Positions 1 to 8,600 of a DNA stretch of 64,000 nt are shown here, piece after piece. Source of the DNA: Flavipsychrobacter sp. (GTDB lineage: Bacteria > Bacteroidota > Bacteroidia > Chitinophagales > Chitinophagaceae); NCBI GenBank assembly GCA_017849575.1, contig JAFIGV010000024.1:1-64000 (forward strand). Reading direction: 5' to 3'. Position 1 is the first letter of the stretch; each line of letters starts with the position of its first letter. Both the position numbers and the translations under genes were made by a program. The notes below the pieces were generated by a model. It made no database searches, was not told the origin of the DNA, and saw only the letters and a program-made list of their open reading frames with translations.

Positions 1-427
1 CACAATTCGCCAATTTGCTAATGTGCTAATGAACTCAATATTTCTAAGAACTTTCTGCAACCACTCAATTTGTTAACAGGCACATTGGCTAATTAGCTAA
101 TTATCTAATTTTCCATGAACCTTTTACAACCACACAATTAGCTAACTGGCACATTGGCTAATTATCTAATCATCCAAGAATCTTCTACAACTGCACAATT
201 CGCCAATTTGCTAATGTGCTAATGAACTCAATATTTCTAAGAACTTTCTGCAACCACTCAATTTGTTAACAGGCACATTGGCTAATTAGCTAATTATCTA
301 ATTTTCCATGAACCTTCTACAACTACACAATTAGCTAATTGGCTAATTATCAAATTACCTAATTGTCTAAGAACCTTCTACAACTGCACAAATAGCTAAT
401 TGGCACATTGGCTAATTAGCTAATTCA
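1..427. repeat. AT-rich tandem repeat array, 61/71-nt units
   Basis: Seven related units begin at about 1, 62, 133, 194, 255, 326 and 387, spaced 61, 71, 61, 61, 71 and 61 nt. A unit starts CACAATTAGC or CACTCAATTT, carries GGCACATTGGCTAATTAGC-like text and ends in AACCTTCTACAACTG-like text. A higher-order period of 193 nt is visible: bases 1 to about 130 recur almost unchanged from 194. No coding capacity is seen. The array lies downstream of the minus-strand tRNA cluster and may continue beyond the left edge. Confidence 0.9.
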
Positions 428-480
428 ACTCGCTTTGAGCGGGAGACGATCCCGATAGCTATCGGGACGAACCCGCGACG
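428..480 (-). pseudogene. Partial tRNA-Gly 3' fragment split by an 18-bp palindrome
   Basis: Bases 428-449 are identical to 497-518, which cover the 3' end of the intact tRNA-Gly and the sequence after it. Bases 468-479 match 523-534 of the same tRNA (T arm). Between these matches the intact gene has four bases (519-522), whereas the fragment has the perfect palindrome TCCCGATAGCTATCGGGA at 450-467. The D arm and anticodon arm are absent, so no functional tRNA can form. It looks like a partial duplication later altered by a palindromic element. Confidence 0.75.
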
Positions 481-507
481 CTTATCGAAATGTGCTACTC
501 GCTTTGA

Positions 508-579
508 GCGGGAGACGAGGCTCGAACCCGCGACCTACAGCTTGGAAGGCTGTCGCTCTACCAACTGAGCTACTCCCGC
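508..579 (-). tRNA. tRNA-Gly (anticodon TCC)
   Basis: Read on the minus strand, the 72-nt sequence starts GCGGGAGTAGCTCAG and ends with the matching GTCTCCCGC acceptor arm. It has a D arm (GTAGCTCAGTTGGTAGAGC), an anticodon loop CTTCCAA giving TCC, and a T arm around GGGTTCGAGCC. CCA is not encoded. It is the last tRNA of a Thr-Tyr-Gly cluster on this strand. Confidence 0.97.
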
Positions 580-610
580 TTACTTATTCAATTCCTGACT
601 TCGTCAATGT

Positions 611-692
611 GGGCAGAGAAGGATTCGAACCTCCGAAGTCGTAAGACAGCAGATTTACAGTCTGCCCCCGTTGGCCGCTTGGGTATCTGCCC
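611..692 (-). tRNA. tRNA-Tyr (anticodon GTA)
   Basis: The minus strand reads GGGCAGATACCCAAGCGGCC at the 5' end and closes with TCTGCCC. The 82-nt length and long variable arm are those of a class II bacterial tRNA-Tyr. The anticodon loop CTGTAAA gives GTA. It sits between tRNA-Thr and tRNA-Gly. Confidence 0.97.
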
Positions 693-773
693 TGAATAGA
701 ATTAAGTAGAAAGTAAGAAGTAAAAGATTCGAGCATCTTATACTTTCCACTAACAACTTATGACTAAGTCAAG

Positions 774-847
774 AGCCACTTGCCGGAATCGAACCAGCGA
801 CCTACTGATTACAAATCAGTTGCTCTACCAGCTGAGCTAAAGTGGCT
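774..847 (-). tRNA. tRNA-Thr (anticodon TGT)
   Basis: The minus strand begins AGCCACTTTAGCTCAGC and ends AGTGGCT, a perfect acceptor stem. The anticodon loop TTTGTAA gives TGT. It is first in the Thr-Tyr-Gly cluster. In many bacteria this order precedes tuf, so tuf may lie just beyond the left edge; that is inference. Confidence 0.97.
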
Positions 848-1001
848 AATAATCATTAAAAGAACTTGCCCCGTTGTTATTGGGATGGCAAAGGTAGATA
901 ACAAAATTATTTTTGCAAATCTTTTTCATAGCGGCTACAAATTTTTTTTGAAGTAGTATTTGGTCAGTGATCTTCCTTGTTGCAGCAAGCAATGACGCAG
1001 G

Positions 1002-1541
1002 CTATCGCCCATTGATATAGTAGTAGGAACTTAACTGTGAGTACTCGCTCCCCGGGTCCGTGTAAAGCGAATCATTAATATATACCTGACTCCTGTTCGT
1101 GCATGGGTTCATCTCTCCGCCTGCTATAGAAATCTCTTTTCTTTTGGTCTGAATCCAGTTAAAATCCCGAATACGATATTCTGTATCATTTACAGGCAAC
1201 TTCAGTATCAGATCTTCTTTCTCAGTTAATTGAAAAGTTATTCCGCCCGGCAATGTATCGACACCGTTTCCAACTCGTATGGATGTACCCGTAACATAAT
1301 GACTGGTTATTTTTTGGAAGTTAGTTCCCCGCTCGTACCAGGTAACATCAATTACCGAAAGCTGGGCGCTGTCGAAAGACTTGGCAAACGTCGGATTCAT
1401 ATACAAAATCAAACTTGCGCCGTTCGATTTGCACACCGCGGTCCTACAGGAATTGACAATGAACAACGAGAGAATCCCCGCAATAAAGACCCTATACTTG
1501 TTTGAGCTCGCTAACAAGATCCTGCAATACTTTTTTCGCAT
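1002..1541 (-). CDS. Small predicted lipoprotein, function unknown
   Basis: I do not recognise a family. From the ATG at 1541 the protein is 179 aa and begins MRKKYCRILL, with a hydrophobic stretch (FIAGILSLFIV) ending at a cysteine in the context VNSC, a plausible lipobox. The rest is polar and beta-rich with no clear motif. The first 50 nt overlap the 3' end of pntB in another frame. Other starts are possible: an upstream in-frame ATG at 1583 or a TTG near 1517. It is the last minus-strand gene before the tRNA cluster and may be co-transcribed with the pnt operon. Confidence 0.65.
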   Translation of the reverse strand: MRKKYCRILLASSNKYRVFIAGILSLFIVNSCRTAVCKSNGASLILYMNPTFAKSFDSAQLSVIDVTWYERGTNFQKITSHYVTGTSIRVGNGVDTLPGGITFQLTEKEDLILKLPVNDTEYRIRDFNWIQTKRKEISIAGGEMNPCTNRSQVYINDSLYTDPGSEYSQLSSYYYINGR

Positions 1542-2889
1542 CGCCAAAAAGCATGGAAGTTTTAGGTTTAAAGAAAAGCTCATTTTCTATGCCTGCATAG
1601 CCCGGCTTCATACTGCGTTTGTTCACAATCACGTGCTCTGCCTTCTCCACTTCCAGTATCGGCATACCATATATCGGACTTGCAGGGTCGTCTTTCGCAG
1701 CGGGGTTCACCACATCATTGGCACCCAATATCAGCACCACATTGGTTTGCCCCATTTCATCATTGGCATCTTCCATTTCCTTTAGCTTTTCATAAGGCAC
1801 ATCGGCTTCTGCCAGCAACACATTCATATGTCCCGGCATCCGACCTGCTACGGGATGTATGCCATAATTCACCTCCACACCTTTGTCTTCCAGAATCTTT
1901 TCCAGCTCGTGGCAGGCATGCTGCGCTTGCGCCACTGCCAGTCCGTAGCCGGGAATGATCATCACTTTCGAGGCATAAGCCATCAACACCGCGGTATCGT
2001 TCATGGATATTTCTTTGTAGCTACCTTGTTGCTTATCTCCACCACCGGAAGCCGCAGCTTTGGCACCGCCGCCAAAGGAACCGATCAATACATTTTTGAG
2101 CGAGCGGTTCATGGCTTTGCACATCAGTATGGTGAGGATGGTACCCGCAGAACCTACAAGAATACCGCCCGTGAGCATCACCGGATTATCATACAGAAAG
2201 CCGCCAAAGGCAGCCGCAACACCGGTAAAGGAGTTGAGCAATGAAATAACCACAGGCATATCGGCGCCACCGATGGGCATTACGAACAGAATACCATAAA
2301 GCGCCGCCAGTGCAAGAATACCATAAAACAAAGCCGGTGCAGTACTGAAGCCACCGATCACAGCAACTGCCAGTGCCACAATACCCGCAAACAACAAAAA
2401 ATTGATTGCCTGTCCGGCAGGTATGGTCTTGTCTTTGATCTTACCATTCAGCTTTCCCCAGGCGATAATACTACCCGCAAAGGACACGGTACCGATGATC
2501 ATACCCAACACGATAACGATGAGTGTGCCCGTGGCAGGACTTGGATTGTGGTGGTACTCTACTACCGAAATCAGCATGGCGCAAGCACCGCCCATACCAT
2601 TAAACAGGCTCACCATTTCCGGCATGGCAGTCATCTGTACTTTTTTTGCTGCAAGCGTACCTACAATGCTACCGATGATCAGCCCTCCGAATATCCAGAG
2701 ATAGTTGCCGAGCGCATTCCCTTCATGGTCGCGAAACAAAAAGATGGTGGCAAGAATGGCAATGGTCATACCGAAGGCAGCCACGAGATTTCCCCGGCGT
2801 GCACTATCAGGATGCGAAAGCATTTTGAGCCCGATAATAAAAGTAACCGAGCCAATCAGATAGCTTAATGGCAATACAATATTTCCCAT
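1492..2889 (-). CDS. pntB: NAD(P) transhydrogenase subunit beta
   Basis: This is the beta subunit of the proton-translocating transhydrogenase, which moves hydride between NADH and NADP+ at the inner membrane using the proton gradient. Its 465 aa match the family length. The N-terminal two thirds are hydrophobic with many membrane segments. The C-terminal NADP-binding domain III shows VMIIPGYGLAVAQAQH, HPVAGRMPGHMNVLLAEA, GANDVVNPAA and NKRSMKPGYAGIEN, all hallmarks of PntB. It lies 23 nt after pntAB and completes a three-gene pnt operon. Confidence 0.97.
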   Translation of the reverse strand: MGNIVLPLSYLIGSVTFIIGLKMLSHPDSARRGNLVAAFGMTIAILATIFLFRDHEGNALGNYLWIFGGLIIGSIVGTLAAKKVQMTAMPEMVSLFNGMGGACAMLISVVEYHHNPSPATGTLIVIVLGMIIGTVSFAGSIIAWGKLNGKIKDKTIPAGQAINFLLFAGIVALAVAVIGGFSTAPALFYGILALAALYGILFVMPIGGADMPVVISLLNSFTGVAAAFGGFLYDNPVMLTGGILVGSAGTILTILMCKAMNRSLKNVLIGSFGGGAKAAASGGGDKQQGSYKEISMNDTAVLMAYASKVMIIPGYGLAVAQAQHACHELEKILEDKGVEVNYGIHPVAGRMPGHMNVLLAEADVPYEKLKEMEDANDEMGQTNVVLILGANDVVNPAAKDDPASPIYGMPILEVEKAEHVIVNKRSMKPGYAGIENELFFKPKTSMLFGDAKKVLQDLVSELKQV

Positions 2890-2912
2890 CAGTAAAGTGT
2901 GTGCGTGATGAA

Positions 2913-3236
2913 TTATTTTTTCTTCTTTTTCTTATCAAACATTTCCAGCATTCTGTCGGTTACCACAAAGCCTCCCACCACATTCAGTGTACCGAGTATC
3001 ACTGCAAGAAAGCCCAGCGTGAGCGCGAGGTAATCGTCGGACGGAGCCTGCCCCATAACGATGATGGCACCGATGATGACTACACCGTGTATGGCATTAG
3101 CTCCGCTCATTAATGGCGTGTGCAATACCGATGGCACGCGGGAGATGACTTCGATGCCGAGAAAAATTGAGAGAATGACAATCGTCAGGAGCCGGTATGT
3201 AGCCGGATCGGTAAAAAGTTGTGCTATGCTATCCAT
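2913..3236 (-). CDS. pntAB: NAD(P) transhydrogenase subunit alpha 2 (membrane part)
   Basis: A 107-aa integral membrane subunit with about three to four hydrophobic helices (LLTIVILSIFLGIEVI, ANAIHGVVIIGAIIVMG, LALTLGFLAVILGTLNVVGG). The motif PLMSGANAIHG is typical of the domain II part of the alpha subunit. In this organism alpha is split in two genes, as in many Gram-negative bacteria outside the enterics. The protein ends in a run of lysines (DKKKKKK). It starts 6 nt after pntAA ends, so the genes are surely co-transcribed. Confidence 0.95.
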   Translation of the reverse strand: MDSIAQLFTDPATYRLLTIVILSIFLGIEVISRVPSVLHTPLMSGANAIHGVVIIGAIIVMGQAPSDDYLALTLGFLAVILGTLNVVGGFVVTDRMLEMFDKKKKKK

Positions 3237-3242
3237 AAATGA

Positions 3243-4376
3243 TTATGCGTTTGCGTTTTGTGGAATGAGTGCCTGAACACGCTCGTTGGTGATCTTGCCT
3301 TCGTGGGCTATACAAGTTCCCTTCACCAGATCATCCTCCCAGTTGAGGTTCATGTTTCCTTCTTTATCAATGATGAGTTTCAGGAAGTTGAAGACATTCT
3401 TCGCGTACAATTTGCTGGCATCTGAAGGCATGGTAGCAGCGAGCGCCGAATTGCCAATAATGGAAACGCCGTGGTGCATCACGGTCTGATTATTCATGGT
3501 AAGCTCCGTGTTTCCACCAGTGGCAGCTGCGAGGTCAATGATCACCGACCCCTGCCGCATATCTTCTATCATTTGTTTGGTAATGAGGATAGGAGCTTTT
3601 CGTCCGGGTATCTGCGCGGTAGAAATGATGATATCGGCTTTCCGTGCGTGCTCATGAATTTTGGCTTTCTGCCTTTGCTGAAATTCTTCACTTTGCTCCA
3701 CGGCATAACCACCGGCTTTCGAAGCATCGGCAGCACCTTCCACTTCTACGAATTTTGCACCGAGGCTCATTACCTCTTCTTTCACTGCCGGACGCGTATC
3801 AAAAACTTCTACCACGGCACCAAGACGGCGCGCCGTAGCAATAGCCTGCAGCCCCGCAACACCCGCACCGAGGATGAGCATTTTTGCCGGAGCAATGCTG
3901 CCCGCGGCAGTCATAAACATGGGAAAGTAACGACTGTATTCATAAGCGGCCAGAAGTACTGCCTTATATCCGGCGATATTTGCCTGAGAGCTGAGCACGT
4001 CCATGGCTTGTGCACGAGTGGTGCGCGGTATGGTATCGAGACTGAAAATGGTAATACCACGGTCGGCAACAGACATCATTTGCTTGGCATTGAACAGAGG
4101 TTGAAATACACCGAGCAGCGCTGCATTGCTTTTGAGGGAAGTCGGAATGTTTTCCGGTTGGATGGTGAGCACAAGGTCAGCACTCTGCAACACTTCCTCT
4201 TTCGTTTTGATGACTGCGCCCGCATCCACATAAGCCTTGTCGGTAAAAAAGGCTCGTTCACCAGCGCCCTGTTCCACCTGTATGTCCACCTTCATCTTCA
4301 CCAACTGTGCTACTACTTCGGGCACCAGCGATACACGCGTTTCCGAAGCCGGTTCTTTCAATACTCCTATAATCAT
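3243..4376 (-). CDS. pntAA: NAD(P) transhydrogenase subunit alpha 1 (NAD-binding)
   Basis: The 377-aa NAD-binding domain I of transhydrogenase, homologous to alanine dehydrogenase. Seen: MIIGVLKEPASETRVSLVPE at the N terminus, the Rossmann loop ILGAGVAGLQAIATARRLGA with the acidic FDTRPAVKEE that follows, and IIISTAQIPGRKAPILIT. It heads the pntAA-pntAB-pntB operon. The complex supplies NADPH from NADH. The ATG at 4376 gives the expected N terminus. Confidence 0.96.
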   Translation of the reverse strand: MIIGVLKEPASETRVSLVPEVVAQLVKMKVDIQVEQGAGERAFFTDKAYVDAGAVIKTKEEVLQSADLVLTIQPENIPTSLKSNAALLGVFQPLFNAKQMMSVADRGITIFSLDTIPRTTRAQAMDVLSSQANIAGYKAVLLAAYEYSRYFPMFMTAAGSIAPAKMLILGAGVAGLQAIATARRLGAVVEVFDTRPAVKEEVMSLGAKFVEVEGAADASKAGGYAVEQSEEFQQRQKAKIHEHARKADIIISTAQIPGRKAPILITKQMIEDMRQGSVIIDLAAATGGNTELTMNNQTVMHHGVSIIGNSALAATMPSDASKLYAKNVFNFLKLIIDKEGNMNLNWEDDLVKGTCIAHEGKITNERVQALIPQNANA

Positions 4377-4622
4377 AGATTTCCTGAATTCCTTTGCTTA
4401 GAAAAATAGGAATTTTTATAACAAAAAGAGAAAGGGGAAGAGATTTAAATTTTGTAGCCTGAATTGTTGTCAACCGTATAGACGCGAAAGCATGATTAAC
4501 TCGAAGCAGAAAAAATCAACGGAAGACTAAATAATATTATTGGAAATGTAGAAGAAGAAAGTTCGTGTGCGAACGCGCTAAAAATTACAACCACTCAGGA
4601 AATCCATTCTCCTCATAATACC
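4377..4622. other. AT-rich intergenic stretch, no gene found
   Basis: Between the start of pntAA and a doubtful 61-codon ORF the DNA is AT-rich and holds no convincing coding sequence. Just upstream of pntAA the minus strand has TATTTTTC, one base from the Bacteroidota -7 consensus TAnnTTTG, but no well-spaced -33 element was seen. Confidence 0.5.
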
Positions 4623-4808
4623 TCAGATTTTTGTTTGTGTTTCTTTTCGTTGCCAAATGTCGTTAAAGTCAAAAAGCTGTTTTACCAATACATCTATCAG
4701 AAAAGTATTTTTTGCGCTATTGAAAAAAGAATAAGCAATCAAATTTCTTTGTTCGATATACTCCTCTCGCAGTTTTTCATCTACTAAGATCTCTAATGAA
4801 AATGGCAA
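4623..4808 (-). CDS. Short ORF downstream of the MNT gene, doubtful
   Basis: A 61-codon ORF starting at the ATG at 4808. The product is charged with a hydrophobic centre (NTFLIDVLVKQLFDF), and I recognise no family. It lies 41 nt after the MNT gene in the same direction and shares its low GC. It may be a small gene of this accessory island, the remnant of a longer one, or chance. Confidence 0.25.
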   Translation of the reverse strand: MPFSLEILVDEKLREEYIEQRNLIAYSFFNSAKNTFLIDVLVKQLFDFNDIWQRKETQTKI

Positions 4809-4849
4809 ACTGTTTATGTACGAAATCGTTCTAAGTGTAGCGACAGATT

Positions 4850-5182
4850 TTAATGGCTGCTTTCATAAACCAATTTTCCAACTCGTCTAATATGTTCCAG
4901 TAATTCTTTGTTCTCAATTTTATCCAACACACTTAGGTCTATTTCGTAGGGAAGGTACAAATCGTCTAATGCTAAACTTATTCGATTTATGGATTTTAAA
5001 TTCAAGTCTTTCCCTTTTAAAGTAAGGTCAATGTCGGAATAGGGTTGATTATTGCCCATCGCTCTAGAACCATACACCCACGCCTTTTCTATTTGGGGAA
5101 AAAATGAGAACACGGATACTATTTTCTGCAAATCTGCAGCAGGCAGAACAACGCCATTTGAAATCATCTGATTAGGATTCAT
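4850..5182 (-). CDS. MNT-type nucleotidyltransferase, antitoxin-like
   Basis: A minimal nucleotidyltransferase domain protein of 110 aa from the ATG at 5182. The polymerase-beta signature is intact: WVYGSRAMG followed by YSDIDLTL, with the third acidic residue probably in EIDLSVL. An in-frame ATG at 5209 is also possible, but 5182 gives only an 11-nt overlap with the upstream HEPN gene. In known MNT/HEPN modules the MNT protein modifies and neutralises the HEPN ribonuclease; that role here is inferred from the pairing. Local GC is lower than that of the flanking genes, suggesting acquisition. Confidence 0.85.
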   Translation of the reverse strand: MNPNQMISNGVVLPAADLQKIVSVFSFFPQIEKAWVYGSRAMGNNQPYSDIDLTLKGKDLNLKSINRISLALDDLYLPYEIDLSVLDKIENKELLEHIRRVGKLVYESSH

Positions 5183-5636
5183 GTTGTATTGTTTGCATTC
5201 TTGTCTCAAACTTTCTCAAAAGAATAAAATAGGATTGCAGTATTTCGATTAACACTTCGTTGGCAAGTTCCTCATTGTAAGTATGTACTGTATCATTTCT
5301 GGTTTTAATCATTTCCATCCAGCTGTGTGCATGTTCCAATAAGTTGTTTTTGGCTGCAAACCTTATCGCGTCTCGACTCCCAATAATATCTTTAACGCCT
5401 TGATAGCCGGCAAAATCCTGCATGACTTTCCATGCCAGTTCAAACGTAAATTCAAAGCTTTGTATCAATCCTTGTTTGTAGATATTGGGCATTTCACGAA
5501 GGAATGATTGAATACTTTCTGTATTAGAAAAATCAATGTTCGGGCACTCCTTTTCAATAAAACGGATGTTTTCTTCAAGCCTTAGTAAGGCTTTTTCATA
5601 ACTGTCCAACCTCTGATGCCACCGAATGTCTTCCAT
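5172..5636 (-). CDS. HEPN-domain protein (HI0074 family), toxin-like
   Basis: This 154-aa all-helical protein matches the 'nucleotidyltransferase substrate-binding' HEPN family. A conserved FEFTFELAWKVMQDF helix is followed by the HEPN R-x4-H motif in TRNDTVHTY, the RNase active site in active members. It precedes the MNT gene and overlaps it, which fixes the pair as one transcription unit. In characterised systems HEPN is the toxin and MNT the antitoxin; some HI0074-type pairs lack shown toxicity, so the role is inferred. Confidence 0.85.
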   Translation of the reverse strand: MEDIRWHQRLDSYEKALLRLEENIRFIEKECPNIDFSNTESIQSFLREMPNIYKQGLIQSFEFTFELAWKVMQDFAGYQGVKDIIGSRDAIRFAAKNNLLEHAHSWMEMIKTRNDTVHTYNEELANEVLIEILQSYFILLRKFETRMQTIQHES

Positions 5637-5685
5637 CTATTTCATTCAAAATTCAAAATTCAACACCCAAAATTGATCATAACCC

Positions 5686-8600
5686 TTACATATTCCTTCT
5701 ATACTGCCCACCCACTTCAAACAAGGCTTTGGTGATTTGCCCCAGCGAGCAAAACTTCACCGTCTCCATCAATTCTTCAAAAATATTTCCGTTGTTGATG
5801 GCTACCTGCTGCAATCGTTTCAACATTTCTTCGCCCTTATCTTCATTGCGCTTCCAGAGGTTCTGCACCGATGCTATCTGAAATTCTTTCTCTTCCGTGG
5901 TGGAACGAATGACTTCGCGGGGCAGCACCGTTGGCGAGCCTTTTGAACTAAGGAATGTATTTACACCAATAATCGGATATTCACCGGTGTGTTTCAGGGT
6001 TTCATAATACAGGCTTTCTTCCTGAATTTTTCCGCGTTGATACATGGTTTCCATAGCACCGAGTACACCACCACGTTCGGTTATCCTGTCGAACTCCGCA
6101 TACACTGCTTCTTCCACAAGGTCTGTCAATTCTTCAATGATAAACGAGCCTTGCAGCGGATTTTCATTTTTCGCTAGTCCTAACTCTTTGTTGATGATCA
6201 ACTGTATCGCCATGGCGCGCCGCACGCTTTCTTCGGTAGGTGTAGTGATGGCTTCGTCGTATGCATTGGTATGAAGCGAATTACAATTGTCGTAGATCGC
6301 ATAAAGCGCCTGCAGCGTGGTGCGGATATCGTTGAAGTCTATTTCCTGCGCGTGCAGCGAGCGACCAGAAGTCTGAATATGATACTTCAGCATTTGAGAG
6401 CGCTCATTGCCGCCATATTTCAGTTTCATGGCTTTTGCCCATATCCTGCGTGCCACCCTGCCGATAACGCTGTATTCAGGATCTACACCGTTGGAAAAGA
6501 AGAACGAAAGATTTGGTGCAAAATCATCGATATGCATTCCACGGCTCAGGTAATATTCTACAAAGGTAAACCCATTGGAAATGGTGAATGCCAATTGTGA
6601 AATCGGGTTTGCTCCCGCCTCCGCAATGTGATAGCCCGATATGGATACGGAATAAAAATTGCGCACGCCCTGATCAATAAAATATTGCTGCACATCACCC
6701 ATCACCCGAAGCGAAAACTCTGTAGAGAAAATACAGGTATTCTGCGCCTGGTCTTCTTTCAGAATATCTGCCTGCACGGTACCGCGCACTTGCTTTAGTG
6801 TTTCGGCTTTGATTTTTGCATAAACTTCTGCTGGCAGCACCTGATCTCCGGTAACGCCAAGCAGCATCAATCCAAGTCCGTCGTTGCCTTCGGGAAGCCC
6901 CTCCCCAGCCCTCCCCGAGGGGGAGGGTGACAAATTACCCTCAGATTTCGATACTCCGGTTTGTGACTCCTTTTGTGCTGATGACACAGCCTTACGGATT
7001 TTCTCCAGAACCTGATCACCAGCCCGCATAATCTCTGTGTTGCTAAAGCGCAACACCGAAAAGCCCTTTTCATTGAGCCATGCGGTTCGTTGCTCATCAG
7101 AGTCCTTCATTTCTGGCAGTTGATGTATGCTTCCAGCTACTTCAATCACAAGCCGCTCACGCAAACAAACAAAGTCTACGAGATATCTGCCGAGTACATG
7201 TTGCCTTCTAAACTTCAACCCGTCCAACTGTTTATCGCGAAGCAGGTTCCAAAGAATTGCTTCTGCCTCTGTTGGTGCGGAGCGCATTTCTTTTGCATAC
7301 AGTTTCAGGCGTTCGTAAATAAGTTTATCTGCAGTACTTAAGCCATGAATTAACTGGGAGTCGTCGGTGTCTCCCCCTCCCTCGGAGGGGGTTGGGGGGA
7401 GGCAGTTATAATACGGACGTGGCGTTCCTTTCGATGCATAAATCGCATCAATCTTTTTGCAGACTTCTTCTTCAAGACCATTTTGGCGAATATAAATTTC
7501 ACATTGCTGGTCTATGGCGGCATTCATGAAAAATGCAGTGAGTGTTGGTGCAGGTCCGTTGATGGTCATGGACACCGAAGTCTTAGGATCGGCGAGATTA
7601 AAGCCACTATAGAGCTTTTTTGCATCGTCGAGTGTGGGCACGCTTACACCGCTATTACCAATCTTGCCATAGATATCCGGACGATGGTCAGGATCCTGAC
7701 CATAAAGTGTTACAGAATCAAAGGCTGTAGATAGACGTTTTGCCGGCATACCGAGTGATACGTAATGGAAGCGCTTGTTGGTGCGTTCCGGTCCGCCTTC
7801 GCCGGCAAACATACGTGTAGGATCTTCTCCTTCTCTTTTGAAAGGATAGATGCCTGCTGCGTAAGGAAACTCACCGGGAAAATTTTCACTGAGCGCCCAC
7901 TTCAATATTTCACCCCAGGCTTCAAAGCCGGGCACGGCTACTTTGGGTATCTGTGTATGAGAAAGCGATTCGGTATGCGTCTTTATTTTCAGTTCTTTTT
8001 CCCGCACACGGAAAATGTAATATTCATCCTGATAATGCCGCTTCTTCGATTCCCAGTTTTGCAGCAAGTGCAGATTTTTGGGATCGAGGTCCATAGACAG
8101 TTTGCTATATACTTCTTCCAGTTGCTTGATCAGGCGATCTTTGTCTTCAATCTTACTTTCCTGCAGCGTATCAATCGTCTTGCGTAAACCAAAAAGTTTC
8201 TGCGCTATTTCCGATTGCTTCTTCACCCATTTGTCGTAGTTGCGGTTGTTTTCGGTGATCTCGCTCAGGTAGCGGGTACGGTTGGGCGGAATGATGTAGA
8301 TCTTTTCGCTCATCTCGTTCGTGATCTCAAACTTCGAAGTGAGCGCTTCATTGCCGGTCTTGCGCACCACCACATCCATCAGCGCCTTGTACATCGTGTT
8401 GGTGCCCGGGTCGTTGAATTGCGAGGCAATGGTGCCATAAACCGGCATTTCATCGGCTTGCTTCTCAAATAGTTTATGATTGCGCTGGTATTGTTTTTTC
8501 ACATCACGGAGAGCATCCATAGCGCCGCGCTTATCGAACTTATTGATCACAACAATGTCGGCAAAATCGAGCATGTCAATTTTTTCGAGCTGCGTGGCGG

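Noticed and set aside
1230-1505. 91-codon plus-strand ORF over the lipoprotein gene
   Set aside because: Antisense to the lipoprotein gene, without promoter or motif.
3471-4409. 312-codon plus-strand ORF
   Set aside because: It is antisense to pntAA, which is certain from motifs; the plus-strand product is compositionally odd.
6897-7403. Intein or self-splicing intron in icmF
   Set aside because: No intein splicing blocks (N-terminal Cys/Ser with C-terminal HN) and no intron-like RNA structure were seen; the frame runs straight through.
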